From Candidatus Neomicrothrix sp. UBA4742 (GTDB lineage: Bacteria > Actinomycetota > Acidimicrobiia > Acidimicrobiales > Acidimicrobilacustridaceae), in the NCBI GenBank assembly GCA_002403895.1, contig DHIQ01000023.1, forward strand, positions 9,632 through 15,083: DNA of 5,452 bases, written 5' to 3'. The notes beneath the pieces were generated by a model, which searched no databases, was not told the DNA's origin, and worked only from the letters and a program-made list of their open reading frames with translations. The translations under genes were made by a program, and so were the position numbers. This document shows positions 1 to 4,530 of the stretch, piece after piece (positions within the stretch are counted from its first letter, which is position 1; each line of letters starts with the position of its first letter).

Positions 1-27
1 CTCGGCGGTCTCGGCGGTCTCGGCAAC
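1..27. repeat. 9-bp tandem repeat inside the truncated left-edge gene
   Basis: Plus strand reads ctcggcggt at 1-9 and 10-18, then a partial third copy (ctcggcaac) at 19-27. On the minus strand the unit gives in-frame T-A-E repeats (VAETAETAE). The array may continue beyond the window, so its real copy number is unknown. Confidence 0.7.
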
Positions 28-45
28 GGTGGCGGTGTCGTCCAT
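1..45 (-). CDS. 5' end of an unidentified gene, cut by the left edge of the window
   Basis: Only the first 15 codons are present: MDDTATVAETAETAE. The start is supported by an ATG at 45-43 and a good Shine-Dalgarno sequence, AAAGGA (minus strand, plus positions 51-56), 5 bases upstream. The peptide is acidic and Ala/Thr/Glu-rich, made partly by a 9-base tandem repeat, and shows no hydrophobic signal segment so far. It lies 56 bases downstream of the ferric-reductase-like gene on the same strand with no convincing terminator between, so it may be the last gene of the same operon. The product cannot be named from 15 residues; an acceptor flavoprotein or other redox partner is possible but is pure inference from position. 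Confidence 0.6.
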   Translation of the reverse strand, partial: MDDTATVAETAETAE

Positions 46-68
46 AGGAGTCCTTTCGGCCGTTCGAT

Positions 69-84
69 CCGCCTCGGCAGGCGG
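69..84 (-). other. Small GC hairpin in the intergenic gap before the left-edge gene
   Basis: CCGCCT (69-74) pairs with AGGCGG (79-84) around a 4-base loop. It lies 18 bases past the stop codon of the ferric-reductase-like gene. No T-tract follows on the minus strand, so it does not meet the usual form of an intrinsic terminator. It could be a transcript-processing or stabilising stem, a weak pause site, or chance in GC-rich DNA. Confidence 0.35.
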
Positions 85-101
85 CAGTGGGCAACCGCTC
101 G

Positions 102-728
102 TCACCCTACTCGGGGGTCTCCCAGCCCAGCTCCGATCAGCGGCCGCCCACCCGGCCGGGCCGTGGTCGACGGCGGAACCGGGGTGGCCCCGGGCCCGCG
201 CTCGGCGCTGATGCTCACGACCTTGCGCAACGTCATCAGGGTCGTCACCGCCACCAACACCAGTGAGCCCCACGCCACCACCGGCTCCCTCAGGTCGGTC
301 CCGGTCGTCACCGCGTGCACCGCCATGGCCCAGGCGGCCACATAAGAGAAGAGGTGAACGCCATGCCAGATCTTGCGGGGCAGCCAGCGCTTCGCCATCG
401 AGGTCGCCTCCACCGCCAGCAGGATCCAGAGTCCCAGCACCCCCAGGGCGATGCCGAGACGGCTGTAGCTGGCGGAGAAGGGAACGACGATGTTGATCAG
501 CTCGATGTGCGCCTTGCGATCCATCAGGAGGCTGACGATGTGGAGCACCAAGGCGCCGAGGCCGATGCCACCCAGGTAGGGGTGCAGGTCCAGGAGCCAG
601 CGCCGGGCTCGCGCCCGCTGCACGAGGCGCGTGGACACGACGGTGCCCCACACCATGGTCAGGGTGAGGAAGGCCCACGACGTGAGGGCGCTGGCTCGGG
701 TGAGATACCACCACATGGTGTTGGTCAT
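102..728 (-). CDS. Ferric-reductase-like transmembrane haem protein
   Basis: A 208-residue integral membrane protein that resembles the ferric reductase-like transmembrane domain family (also seen in YedZ/MsrQ and the NOX membrane core). Such proteins hold b-type haem between helices and pass electrons across the membrane. Hydrophobic segments are visible at about residues 12-34, 52-69, 90-108, 124-142 and 150-168. Candidate haem ligands are paired histidines: H49 and H63 (14 apart) and H125 and H138 (13 apart), with H122 also near; this spacing is typical of the family. There is no C-terminal FAD/NAD(P)H-binding reductase domain; after the last helix there is only a Pro/Gly/Arg-rich tail of about 35 residues. 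Electrons must therefore come from or go to a separate partner. The start ATG overlaps the apbE-like stop by 4 bases (ATGA) and has GGAG 8 bases upstream (plus 737-740), which suggests translational coupling. The exact physiological substrate is unknown. Confidence 0.8.
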   Translation of the reverse strand: MTNTMWWYLTRASALTSWAFLTLTMVWGTVVSTRLVQRARARRWLLDLHPYLGGIGLGALVLHIVSLLMDRKAHIELINIVVPFSASYSRLGIALGVLGLWILLAVEATSMAKRWLPRKIWHGVHLFSYVAAWAMAVHAVTTGTDLREPVVAWGSLVLVAVTTLMTLRKVVSISAERGPGATPVPPSTTARPGGRPLIGAGLGDPRVG

Positions 729-1648
729 CGGACAGGCTCCGGGTCAACGGCGAACCACCGGGGATCGCCCAGGGTCCGGGTGCCACCGTCGGCGTCGATC
801 ACCAGCGCGGCGGCCGAATCGTCGCCCAGCTCTCCGTCGAGGAAGGCCACGATGGCCAGCACTTCGGCCCACCACGCCGTGGCCGAGATGGTGGTGACCT
901 GGCGCCATTGACGCTCGGCCGGTCGGCCCGTCCGGGGATCGACGAGATGGTGCAGCGGGGTGCCATCAGCGGACTCCCACCGACGGCGGGCCGACGTGCT
1001 GGTGGCCACGCCCCCGTCGGCGAGCTCCAATCGGGCCAGATCGCCCATGCCCGGGTCCGGGTGTTCAATGCCCACCACCCAGGCGGCGCCCTCGGGGGGA
1101 CGACCCATGACCCGCAGGTCGCCACCCACGTTCACCAACACCCCCTCGGCCGCCTCAGCCAGTTCCGTCGCCACGAGATCAGCCGCCAGACCCTTGCCCA
1201 GGCCGCCAGGGTCGAGATGCACCCCAGGTGGCAGCTGGACGAGCCCGCGCTCGGCGTGAAGATCGACGCCGCCACATCCTGGGGTGGGGTGCGGCTTCGG
1301 CAGCCAGAGAGGGCTGGCCACATCGGGCCACGAGGCTGCGTACCCGAGGTCGCACATGGCGTCGAGCACGGTCGGATCGAACCGGCCAGCGGTGAGCTGC
1401 CAGGCCCGCCGGAGCGCGTCGATCAGCACGACGGTGTCGGCGGACACCAGCATCGGCTCGCCCCCAGCCGCGTTGAGCTGCGAGAGCTCGCTGTTCGAAC
1501 GGAACCGACTCCACCGTGATTCCAGAAGGTCGAGGCGCTCGACACCCCGATCTGCGAGTCCCTCCGGTCCGCCGACGACGATCAGGTGGCCGTACGACCC
1601 CATCGTGGAGAATCGACGCTCCCTGACGAGAGCAACCGGGGAGCCCAT
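725..1648 (-). CDS. apbE: ApbE-family FAD:protein FMN transferase
   Basis: A 307-residue enzyme of the ApbE family, which uses FAD and Mg2+ to attach FMN covalently to Thr/Ser of partner redox proteins. Family motifs appear in order: RFSTMGS (12-18), SRWSRFRSNSELSQLN (44-59), GRFDPTVLDAM (88-98), LDPGGLGKGLAADLV (145-159), VNVGGDLRVMG (172-182), TSTSARRRW (216-224), HHLVDPRTGRP (233-243) and TTISATAWWAEVLA (252-265). In the last motif Glu262 stands where the classic metal-binding Asp of the 'ADALAT' motif is expected, a variant that I recall from actinobacterial ApbE proteins. No lipoprotein or Sec signal is visible, although many ApbE enzymes are exported. The start is preferred over M16 because the conserved F-x-x-MG motif begins before M16, and GGAG (plus 1657-1660) sits 8 bases upstream. 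The gene lies 4 bases after the Ser-rich membrane protein gene and overlaps the ferric-reductase-like gene, so the three are almost surely co-transcribed. Its acceptor protein is not evident in the window. Confidence 0.93.
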   Translation of the reverse strand: MGSPVALVRERRFSTMGSYGHLIVVGGPEGLADRGVERLDLLESRWSRFRSNSELSQLNAAGGEPMLVSADTVVLIDALRRAWQLTAGRFDPTVLDAMCDLGYAASWPDVASPLWLPKPHPTPGCGGVDLHAERGLVQLPPGVHLDPGGLGKGLAADLVATELAEAAEGVLVNVGGDLRVMGRPPEGAAWVVGIEHPDPGMGDLARLELADGGVATSTSARRRWESADGTPLHHLVDPRTGRPAERQWRQVTTISATAWWAEVLAIVAFLDGELGDDSAAALVIDADGGTRTLGDPRWFAVDPEPVR

Positions 1649-1652
1649 GGCG

Positions 1653-2045
1653 TCAGCTCCCAGAGGTGGACGATTGCGGAGGGGCGGCGGGAACCCGAGC
1701 CGAGGAACTGTTCGAGGAACTGCTCGACGACTTCGAGGACGAACTCGATGACGAGCCGTTCGAGCTCGGCACCCGCTGCGCCGACTGCTTCGACTGACTC
1801 AGAACACCACCAGCCGCGGTCGTGGAGGTCGTCGACGACCCCACCTCGTTGCCGGTCACCGCGGCGACGCCGCTCGAGTCTGTGGTCTTGGCCGACGAGG
1901 CGATGGGGATCTGGCTGATGGCTATGGCGCCACCGGCCACGCTGACGACACCGGCCACCGTCACCACCGCCCGTGAGCGCCACGTCCGACGCCACCGCTT
2001 CTTCATGGCGGACGTGATGCCGGGACGGGGAGGTCGGGGGGTCAT
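1653..2045 (-). CDS. Small single-pass membrane protein with Ser-rich tail, function unknown
   Basis: Not a recognised family. The 130 residues divide into a basic N-terminus (KKRWRRTWRSR at 15-25), one hydrophobic segment (about 26-46), and a long low-complexity tail rich in Ser, Thr, Ala and Gln, with a poly-Ser stretch at about 98-115 broken by K and N. The likely topology is N-in, with the tail outside the membrane. In related loci this position between a two-component system and apbE is often held by an FMN_bind protein with a similar basic-plus-hydrophobic N-terminus, but no S/T-G-A-T-type flavinylation motif or FMN_bind fold is visible here. The poly-Ser tract uses mixed TCG, TCC, TCA, AGC and AGT codons, which argues that this frame is translated. 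The competing longer frame over the same DNA (stop at 1582) reads as an Arg/Gly-rich shadow. The start is uncertain: neither ATG 2045 nor ATG 2006 (MKKRW) has a clear Shine-Dalgarno; 2045 suits a very short leader from the promoter at 2066-2094. Confidence 0.65.
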   Translation of the reverse strand: MTPRPPRPGITSAMKKRWRRTWRSRAVVTVAGVVSVAGGAIAISQIPIASSAKTTDSSGVAAVTGNEVGSSTTSTTAAGGVLSQSKQSAQRVPSSNGSSSSSSSKSSSSSSNSSSARVPAAPPQSSTSGS

Positions 2046-2065
2046 GTCGCCAGGGTGGCGCGCCC

Positions 2066-2094
2066 AGGTTAGGGAGCAACGTCACCTGGGTAAG
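2066..2094 (-). promoter_or_regulatory. Predicted promoter of the Ser-rich protein / apbE / ferric-reductase operon
   Basis: On the minus strand a TAACCT box (plus 2066-2071, fitting the actinobacterial TANNNT -10) lies exactly 17 bases downstream of CTTACC (plus 2089-2094), which occupies the -35 position but matches TTGACA poorly. The last half-site of the direct-repeat operator covers this -35 region, the arrangement expected where an OmpR/PhoB-type activator substitutes for a weak -35. Transcription would start near 2059-2060, leaving a leader of about 14 bases before ATG 2045. Inferred from sequence only. Confidence 0.5.
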
Positions 2095-2119
2095 AGTTCG
2101 GTGAGATCCCTGGTGAGAG
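2089..2119 (-). promoter_or_regulatory. Three direct-repeat half-sites, probable OmpR-family response regulator operator
   Basis: Plus strand shows GGTAAGAG (2089-2096), GGTGAGAT (2100-2107) and GGTGAGAG (2112-2119). Start-to-start spacing is 11 and 12 bases, about one helical turn, which is the standard geometry for tandem dimers of OmpR/PhoB-type regulators. Read on the minus strand they are CTCTCACC, ATCTCACC and CTCTTACC, ending at the -35 of the predicted promoter. The regulator encoded just upstream (3547-4251) is the obvious candidate to bind here. Confidence 0.55.
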
Positions 2120-2182
2120 GCCCTTTCTCCTACCCGTCTCTGCCCACTCAGCGGCAGAAGTGGCGCCAAAACGGATTGGGGC

Positions 2183-3550
2183 TCAGACCGTTGGGAGGGT
2201 GAAGCCCACCACCGCTCCGCCGTCGGGTCGGTTGACGGCCGAGACCGTGCCCCCGTGGGCCTCGACGATGTCGCGGACGATGGCCAGACCGAGCCCTGAG
2301 CCCGGGCGGCTGCGGGCCCCTACGGCTCGGTAGAACCGGTCGAAGACGTGGGGAAGGTCATCGGCGGGGATGCCCGGTCCGCGATCGCGGACCTCCACCC
2401 GGCCGGCGGCCACCTCGACCTCGATGGGCGGATGGGCCTCCCCCTGATCCGGACCGAGAGCGTCGAACTTGGCCGCGTTGTCGAGCAGGTTGGACACCGC
2501 CCGTTCCAGCGCCAGGGGCCGGCCGTCGACGGTCGAGTCGTCGGCGATGACGGCGATGACGGCGATGAGCCGGCCCGTCCGTCGGCGAGCCCGCTCGGCC
2601 ACCCGCTCCACTAACGGGCCCAGCTCGACGCGCTGGTGAGGCTCGTCGTCGCGGGCATCGGTGGCCAACTCAATGAGCTCGTTCACCAAGCCGGTCAGCT
2701 CCCGGGTCTCGGCATCGAGATCATCGATCACCCGGGCGCGCGTCTCGGGCGGGAGCGTGTCGTGACGACGCAACACGGCGACGTTGGTGCGCAGGCTGGT
2801 GAGCGGCGTGCGCAACTCGTGACCGGCGTCCTGCACCAACCGCTGTTGCGCATCTCGGGAACGACCCAGTGCGCTCAACATCTCGTTGAAGGCGGTGCCC
2901 AGCCGGCCGGCCTCATCGGTCCCCCCCACCGGCACGGGCACGTCCAGGCGCCCGGTGGCGGCCACCTCCTCGGCCACACCGGTCAATCGGGCCAAGCGTC
3001 GGGTGACCTGTCGGGCGATGAGCCAACCTACGCCCGCGGCCAACGCCACCACGAGTGCAGTGGCCACCAGCGTCAGGTTCCGCAGCGAGTCGAGCACATG
3101 GTGGGTCTCGGACAGGCTGCGAGCGACCTGGACGGCACCGGGACCTGTGGTCTGGCGCGTGGTCAGGACCCGATACTCGACCCCGTTCACCGAGACGTTG
3201 CGCCGGACTGATTCCGACGTTCCCGCCGCCACCGCCCGGTCGATGTCGTCGACCGGGAGTACGACGGTCAGCGACCCGCTCACCCGGTCCCCGTCAGCGG
3301 CAAGGACCTGGGTCACGTTCTGATCGCTGACCCGCGACGGGTCCACCACGACCTCGTCGCCGTCGTGGTGTCCGATTCCGGGGCCGCGGCCCCCGACCCC
3401 GCCCGCCATGTTCGAGCTGTCGTCCAGGGAGCGGTCGATCTGGTCGTTCAGCAGGTGTGAGGTGGCCGCGTAGCTCCAGACGCCGATCGAGATCGCCGCC
3501 ATCGAGGTCAGCAGCACGAGCGCCAGCACCAACTTCGCCCGCAGGCTCAT
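2183..3550 (-). CDS. Sensor histidine kinase, membrane-bound, HAMP type
   Basis: A 455-residue kinase that autophosphorylates on His and passes phosphate to the response regulator encoded just before it. Order: membrane segment at about 7-27, an extracytoplasmic sensor of about 130 residues, second membrane segment at about 159-179, HAMP linker (about 180-232), HisKA with the phospho-acceptor H244 in AGHELRTPLTSL, N box ERAVSNLLDNAAKF (N354, N358), G1 box DRGPGIP (389-395), F box DRFYRA (404-409) and G2 box GSGLGLAIV (417-425). All catalytic boxes are intact. The sensor carries a Gly-rich stretch with an acidic/His cluster, GHHDGDE (60-66), of unknown role. Residues IAVIAVIA before the N box come from three perfect 9-base repeats. 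The ATG overlaps the regulator's stop by 4 bases, so the pair is translationally coupled. Overall style is MprB/PrrB-like, but the signal cannot be told from sequence. Confidence 0.95.
   Translation of the reverse strand: MSLRAKLVLALVLLTSMAAISIGVWSYAATSHLLNDQIDRSLDDSSNMAGGVGGRGPGIGHHDGDEVVVDPSRVSDQNVTQVLAADGDRVSGSLTVVLPVDDIDRAVAAGTSESVRRNVSVNGVEYRVLTTRQTTGPGAVQVARSLSETHHVLDSLRNLTLVATALVVALAAGVGWLIARQVTRRLARLTGVAEEVAATGRLDVPVPVGGTDEAGRLGTAFNEMLSALGRSRDAQQRLVQDAGHELRTPLTSLRTNVAVLRRHDTLPPETRARVIDDLDAETRELTGLVNELIELATDARDDEPHQRVELGPLVERVAERARRRTGRLIAVIAVIADDSTVDGRPLALERAVSNLLDNAAKFDALGPDQGEAHPPIEVEVAAGRVEVRDRGPGIPADDLPHVFDRFYRAVGARSRPGSGLGLAIVRDIVEAHGGTVSAVNRPDGGAVVGFTLPTV
2542..2568 (-). repeat. 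Three perfect 9-bp tandem repeats inside the histidine kinase gene
   Basis: CGGCGATGA occurs at 2542-2550, 2551-2559 and 2560-2568 on the plus strand. On the minus strand the unit keeps the kinase frame and encodes the run I-A-V-I-A-V-I-A (about residues 329-336), just before the conserved ADDSTVDGRP segment leading to the N box. Expansion or contraction would add or remove three residues without a frameshift. Confidence 0.9.
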
Positions 3551-4251
3551 GGCGCTCGCACCGTGTATCCCACCCCGCGCACCGTGTGGATGAGCTTGGG
3601 CTCGTCGTCGATCTCCACCTTGCGCCGCAGGTAGCTGATGTATACCGCCAGGTTCTTCGAATCGGGACCGAAGTCGTAGCCCCAGATGCGGTCGTAGATG
3701 GTGGAGTGATCGAGCACGATGCCGGCGTTCTCCACCAACAGCTCGAGTAGGTCGAACTCCGTTTTGGACAGCTCGAGCTCCCGCTCACCCCGCCAGGCCC
3801 GGCGGGCTCCTCCGTCGATACGGAGGTCCGCCACCGACTGCTCCCCGGACTCGATCTCGCCGTCGGGTCTGGCCCTTCGCAGAAGGGCCCGGAGCCGGGC
3901 CAGGAGCTCATCGAGATCGAACGGTTTGGGAAGGTAGTCGTCGGCGCCGGCGTCCAGGCCCGCCACTCGGTCACGAGTTTCGGTGCGGGCGGTCAGCATG
4001 AGAATCGGGGTGCGGTTGCGTTCGGCTCGCAGAACCCGGCAGACGGTGAGACCGTCCACCGAGGGCATCATCACATCGAGAACGATGGCGTCCGGGGGAT
4101 CATCACGGACACAGGCGAGGGCGGCGGCGCCGTCGGAAGCGGGGACGACCGCGTACCCCTCGAGCTCCAGAGCCCGCACGAGCGACTCGCGGATCGCCCG
4201 ATCATCGTCAGCTACCAACACCCGATCAGCCACCACCCCATCGTGGCTCAC
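3547..4251 (-). CDS. OmpR/PhoB-family response regulator
   Basis: A DNA-binding response regulator of 234 residues from the start chosen here. The receiver domain shows acidic pocket D15-D16 (in VLVADDD), phospho-acceptor D59 (VLDVMMP), switch T87 (LMLTA) and K109 (YLPKPFD). The C-terminal winged helix (about 140-234) has the family's ELSKTEFDLLELL, VYISYLRRKV and IHTVRGVGYTVR elements. The open frame extends to an ATG at 4350, but those extra 33 residues (Arg-rich, no family match) precede the usual N-terminus. A GTG at 4251, or the GTG pair at 4236 and 4233, gives a standard length. None has a clear Shine-Dalgarno, so the start is uncertain within about 18 bases. It overlaps the kinase by 4 bases and probably controls the redox operon at 1-2045 and perhaps itself, since operator-like repeats occur at both places. 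It resembles the MprA/PrrA group; I do not assign a specific name. Confidence 0.95.
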   Translation of the reverse strand: MSHDGVVADRVLVADDDRAIRESLVRALELEGYAVVPASDGAAALACVRDDPPDAIVLDVMMPSVDGLTVCRVLRAERNRTPILMLTARTETRDRVAGLDAGADDYLPKPFDLDELLARLRALLRRARPDGEIESGEQSVADLRIDGGARRAWRGERELELSKTEFDLLELLVENAGIVLDHSTIYDRIWGYDFGPDSKNLAVYISYLRRKVEIDDEPKLIHTVRGVGYTVRAP

Positions 4252-4254
4252 GAG

Positions 4255-4273
4255 GGTAAGAACGGCGTGTGAC
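4255..4273 (-). promoter_or_regulatory. Two-half-site copy of the operator motif beside the regulator's own start
   Basis: Plus strand has GGTAAGAA (4255-4262) followed 11 bases on by CGTGTGAC (4266-4273). Aligned without gaps to the site at 2088-2110, 15 of 23 bases match, including an unbroken GGGTAAGA, and the half-site spacing is the same 11 bases. It abuts the GTG start at 4251 and also overlaps a possible -10, TACCCT (minus strand, plus 4253-4258), which would favour autorepression over activation. It also overlaps a 13-base inverted repeat, GGCGTGTGACGCC (4264-4276). Suggestive, not proven. Confidence 0.35.
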
Positions 4274-4359
4274 GCCCCCGACGCCGGCAGGCGGTCGCGC
4301 CGCGATCGCACCCCGAGCGTCAACTTTCGGTCACAAGGGTGGGTCCACACAGCCCCCGC

Positions 4360-4379
4360 AATGAGTCGATCGACTCATT
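4360..4379. promoter_or_regulatory. Perfect 20-bp palindrome in the divergent intergenic region
   Basis: AATGAGTCGATCGACTCATT is an exact inverted repeat with no spacer, located 108 bases from the regulator start and 151 bases before the aldo/keto reductase start. Its size and symmetry suit a dimeric helix-turn-helix repressor such as TetR, MarR or GntR types. It has no T-tract, and neither flanking gene ends toward it, so a terminator is unlikely. No cognate repressor is encoded in the window. A smaller imperfect dyad (GGCCGA 4381-4386 and TCGGCC 4399-4404) follows directly. Confidence 0.6.
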
Positions 4380-4444
4380 TGGCCGATCGCTCTCCAATTC
4401 GGCCGGACTCACGGCTCCCCGGTCGGGATGATCCCAGCGCACGG

Positions 4445-4480
4445 GTGCCTCGAGTAGTGATACAAGCCCCATTGAGGCAC
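4445..4480. promoter_or_regulatory. Inverted repeat upstream of the aldo/keto reductase gene, possible operator
   Basis: GTGCCTCGA (4445-4453) and TTGAGGCAC (4472-4480) match as inverted repeats at 8 of 9 positions with an 18-base spacer. A second overlapping pair, GTAGTG (4454-4459) and CACTAC (4478-4483), uses the same right arm. The site ends about 50 bases before the start codon, within the expected promoter zone. I could not fix a convincing -35/-10 pair here, so the role is inference. Confidence 0.35.
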
Positions 4481-4519
4481 TACGTTCGGCGTCGGGAGTG
4501 GCTTCTGCGCCTCCCGTTC

Positions 4520-4527
4520 AAGGAGGG
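4520..4527 (+). promoter_or_regulatory. Strong ribosome-binding site that fixes the aldo/keto reductase start
   Basis: AAGGAGGG is a near-ideal Shine-Dalgarno sequence, three bases before ATG 4531. It lies downstream of the upstream in-frame ATG at 4498 and so selects the later start, giving the family-typical N-terminus MRRHVLGATGLELSAVGLG. Confidence 0.85.
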
Positions 4528-4530
4528 CTC

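Noticed and set aside
315..911. Long plus-strand frames opposite the ferric-reductase-like and apbE genes
   Set aside because: They are antisense shadows typical of GC-rich DNA: low-complexity Gly/Ala/Arg/His composition, no motif, and they span the junction of two well-supported minus-strand genes.
2137..2158. Hairpin CTGCC / GGCAG after the histidine kinase gene as a terminator
   Set aside because: The stem is only 5 bp with an 8-base loop and no T-tract on the minus strand, so there is too little to call a terminator.
1582..2169. A 195-codon minus-strand frame overlapping the Ser-rich protein and the start of apbE
   Set aside because: It reads as an Arg/Gly/His-rich shadow, overlaps apbE by 67 bases, has no family features, and the alternative frame has a clear membrane segment and mixed Ser codons.
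4381..4404. Imperfect dyad GGCCGA / TCGGCC beside the 20-bp palindrome
   Set aside because: Only six base pairs with a 12-base spacer in GC-rich DNA; expected often by chance, so not reported as a separate site.
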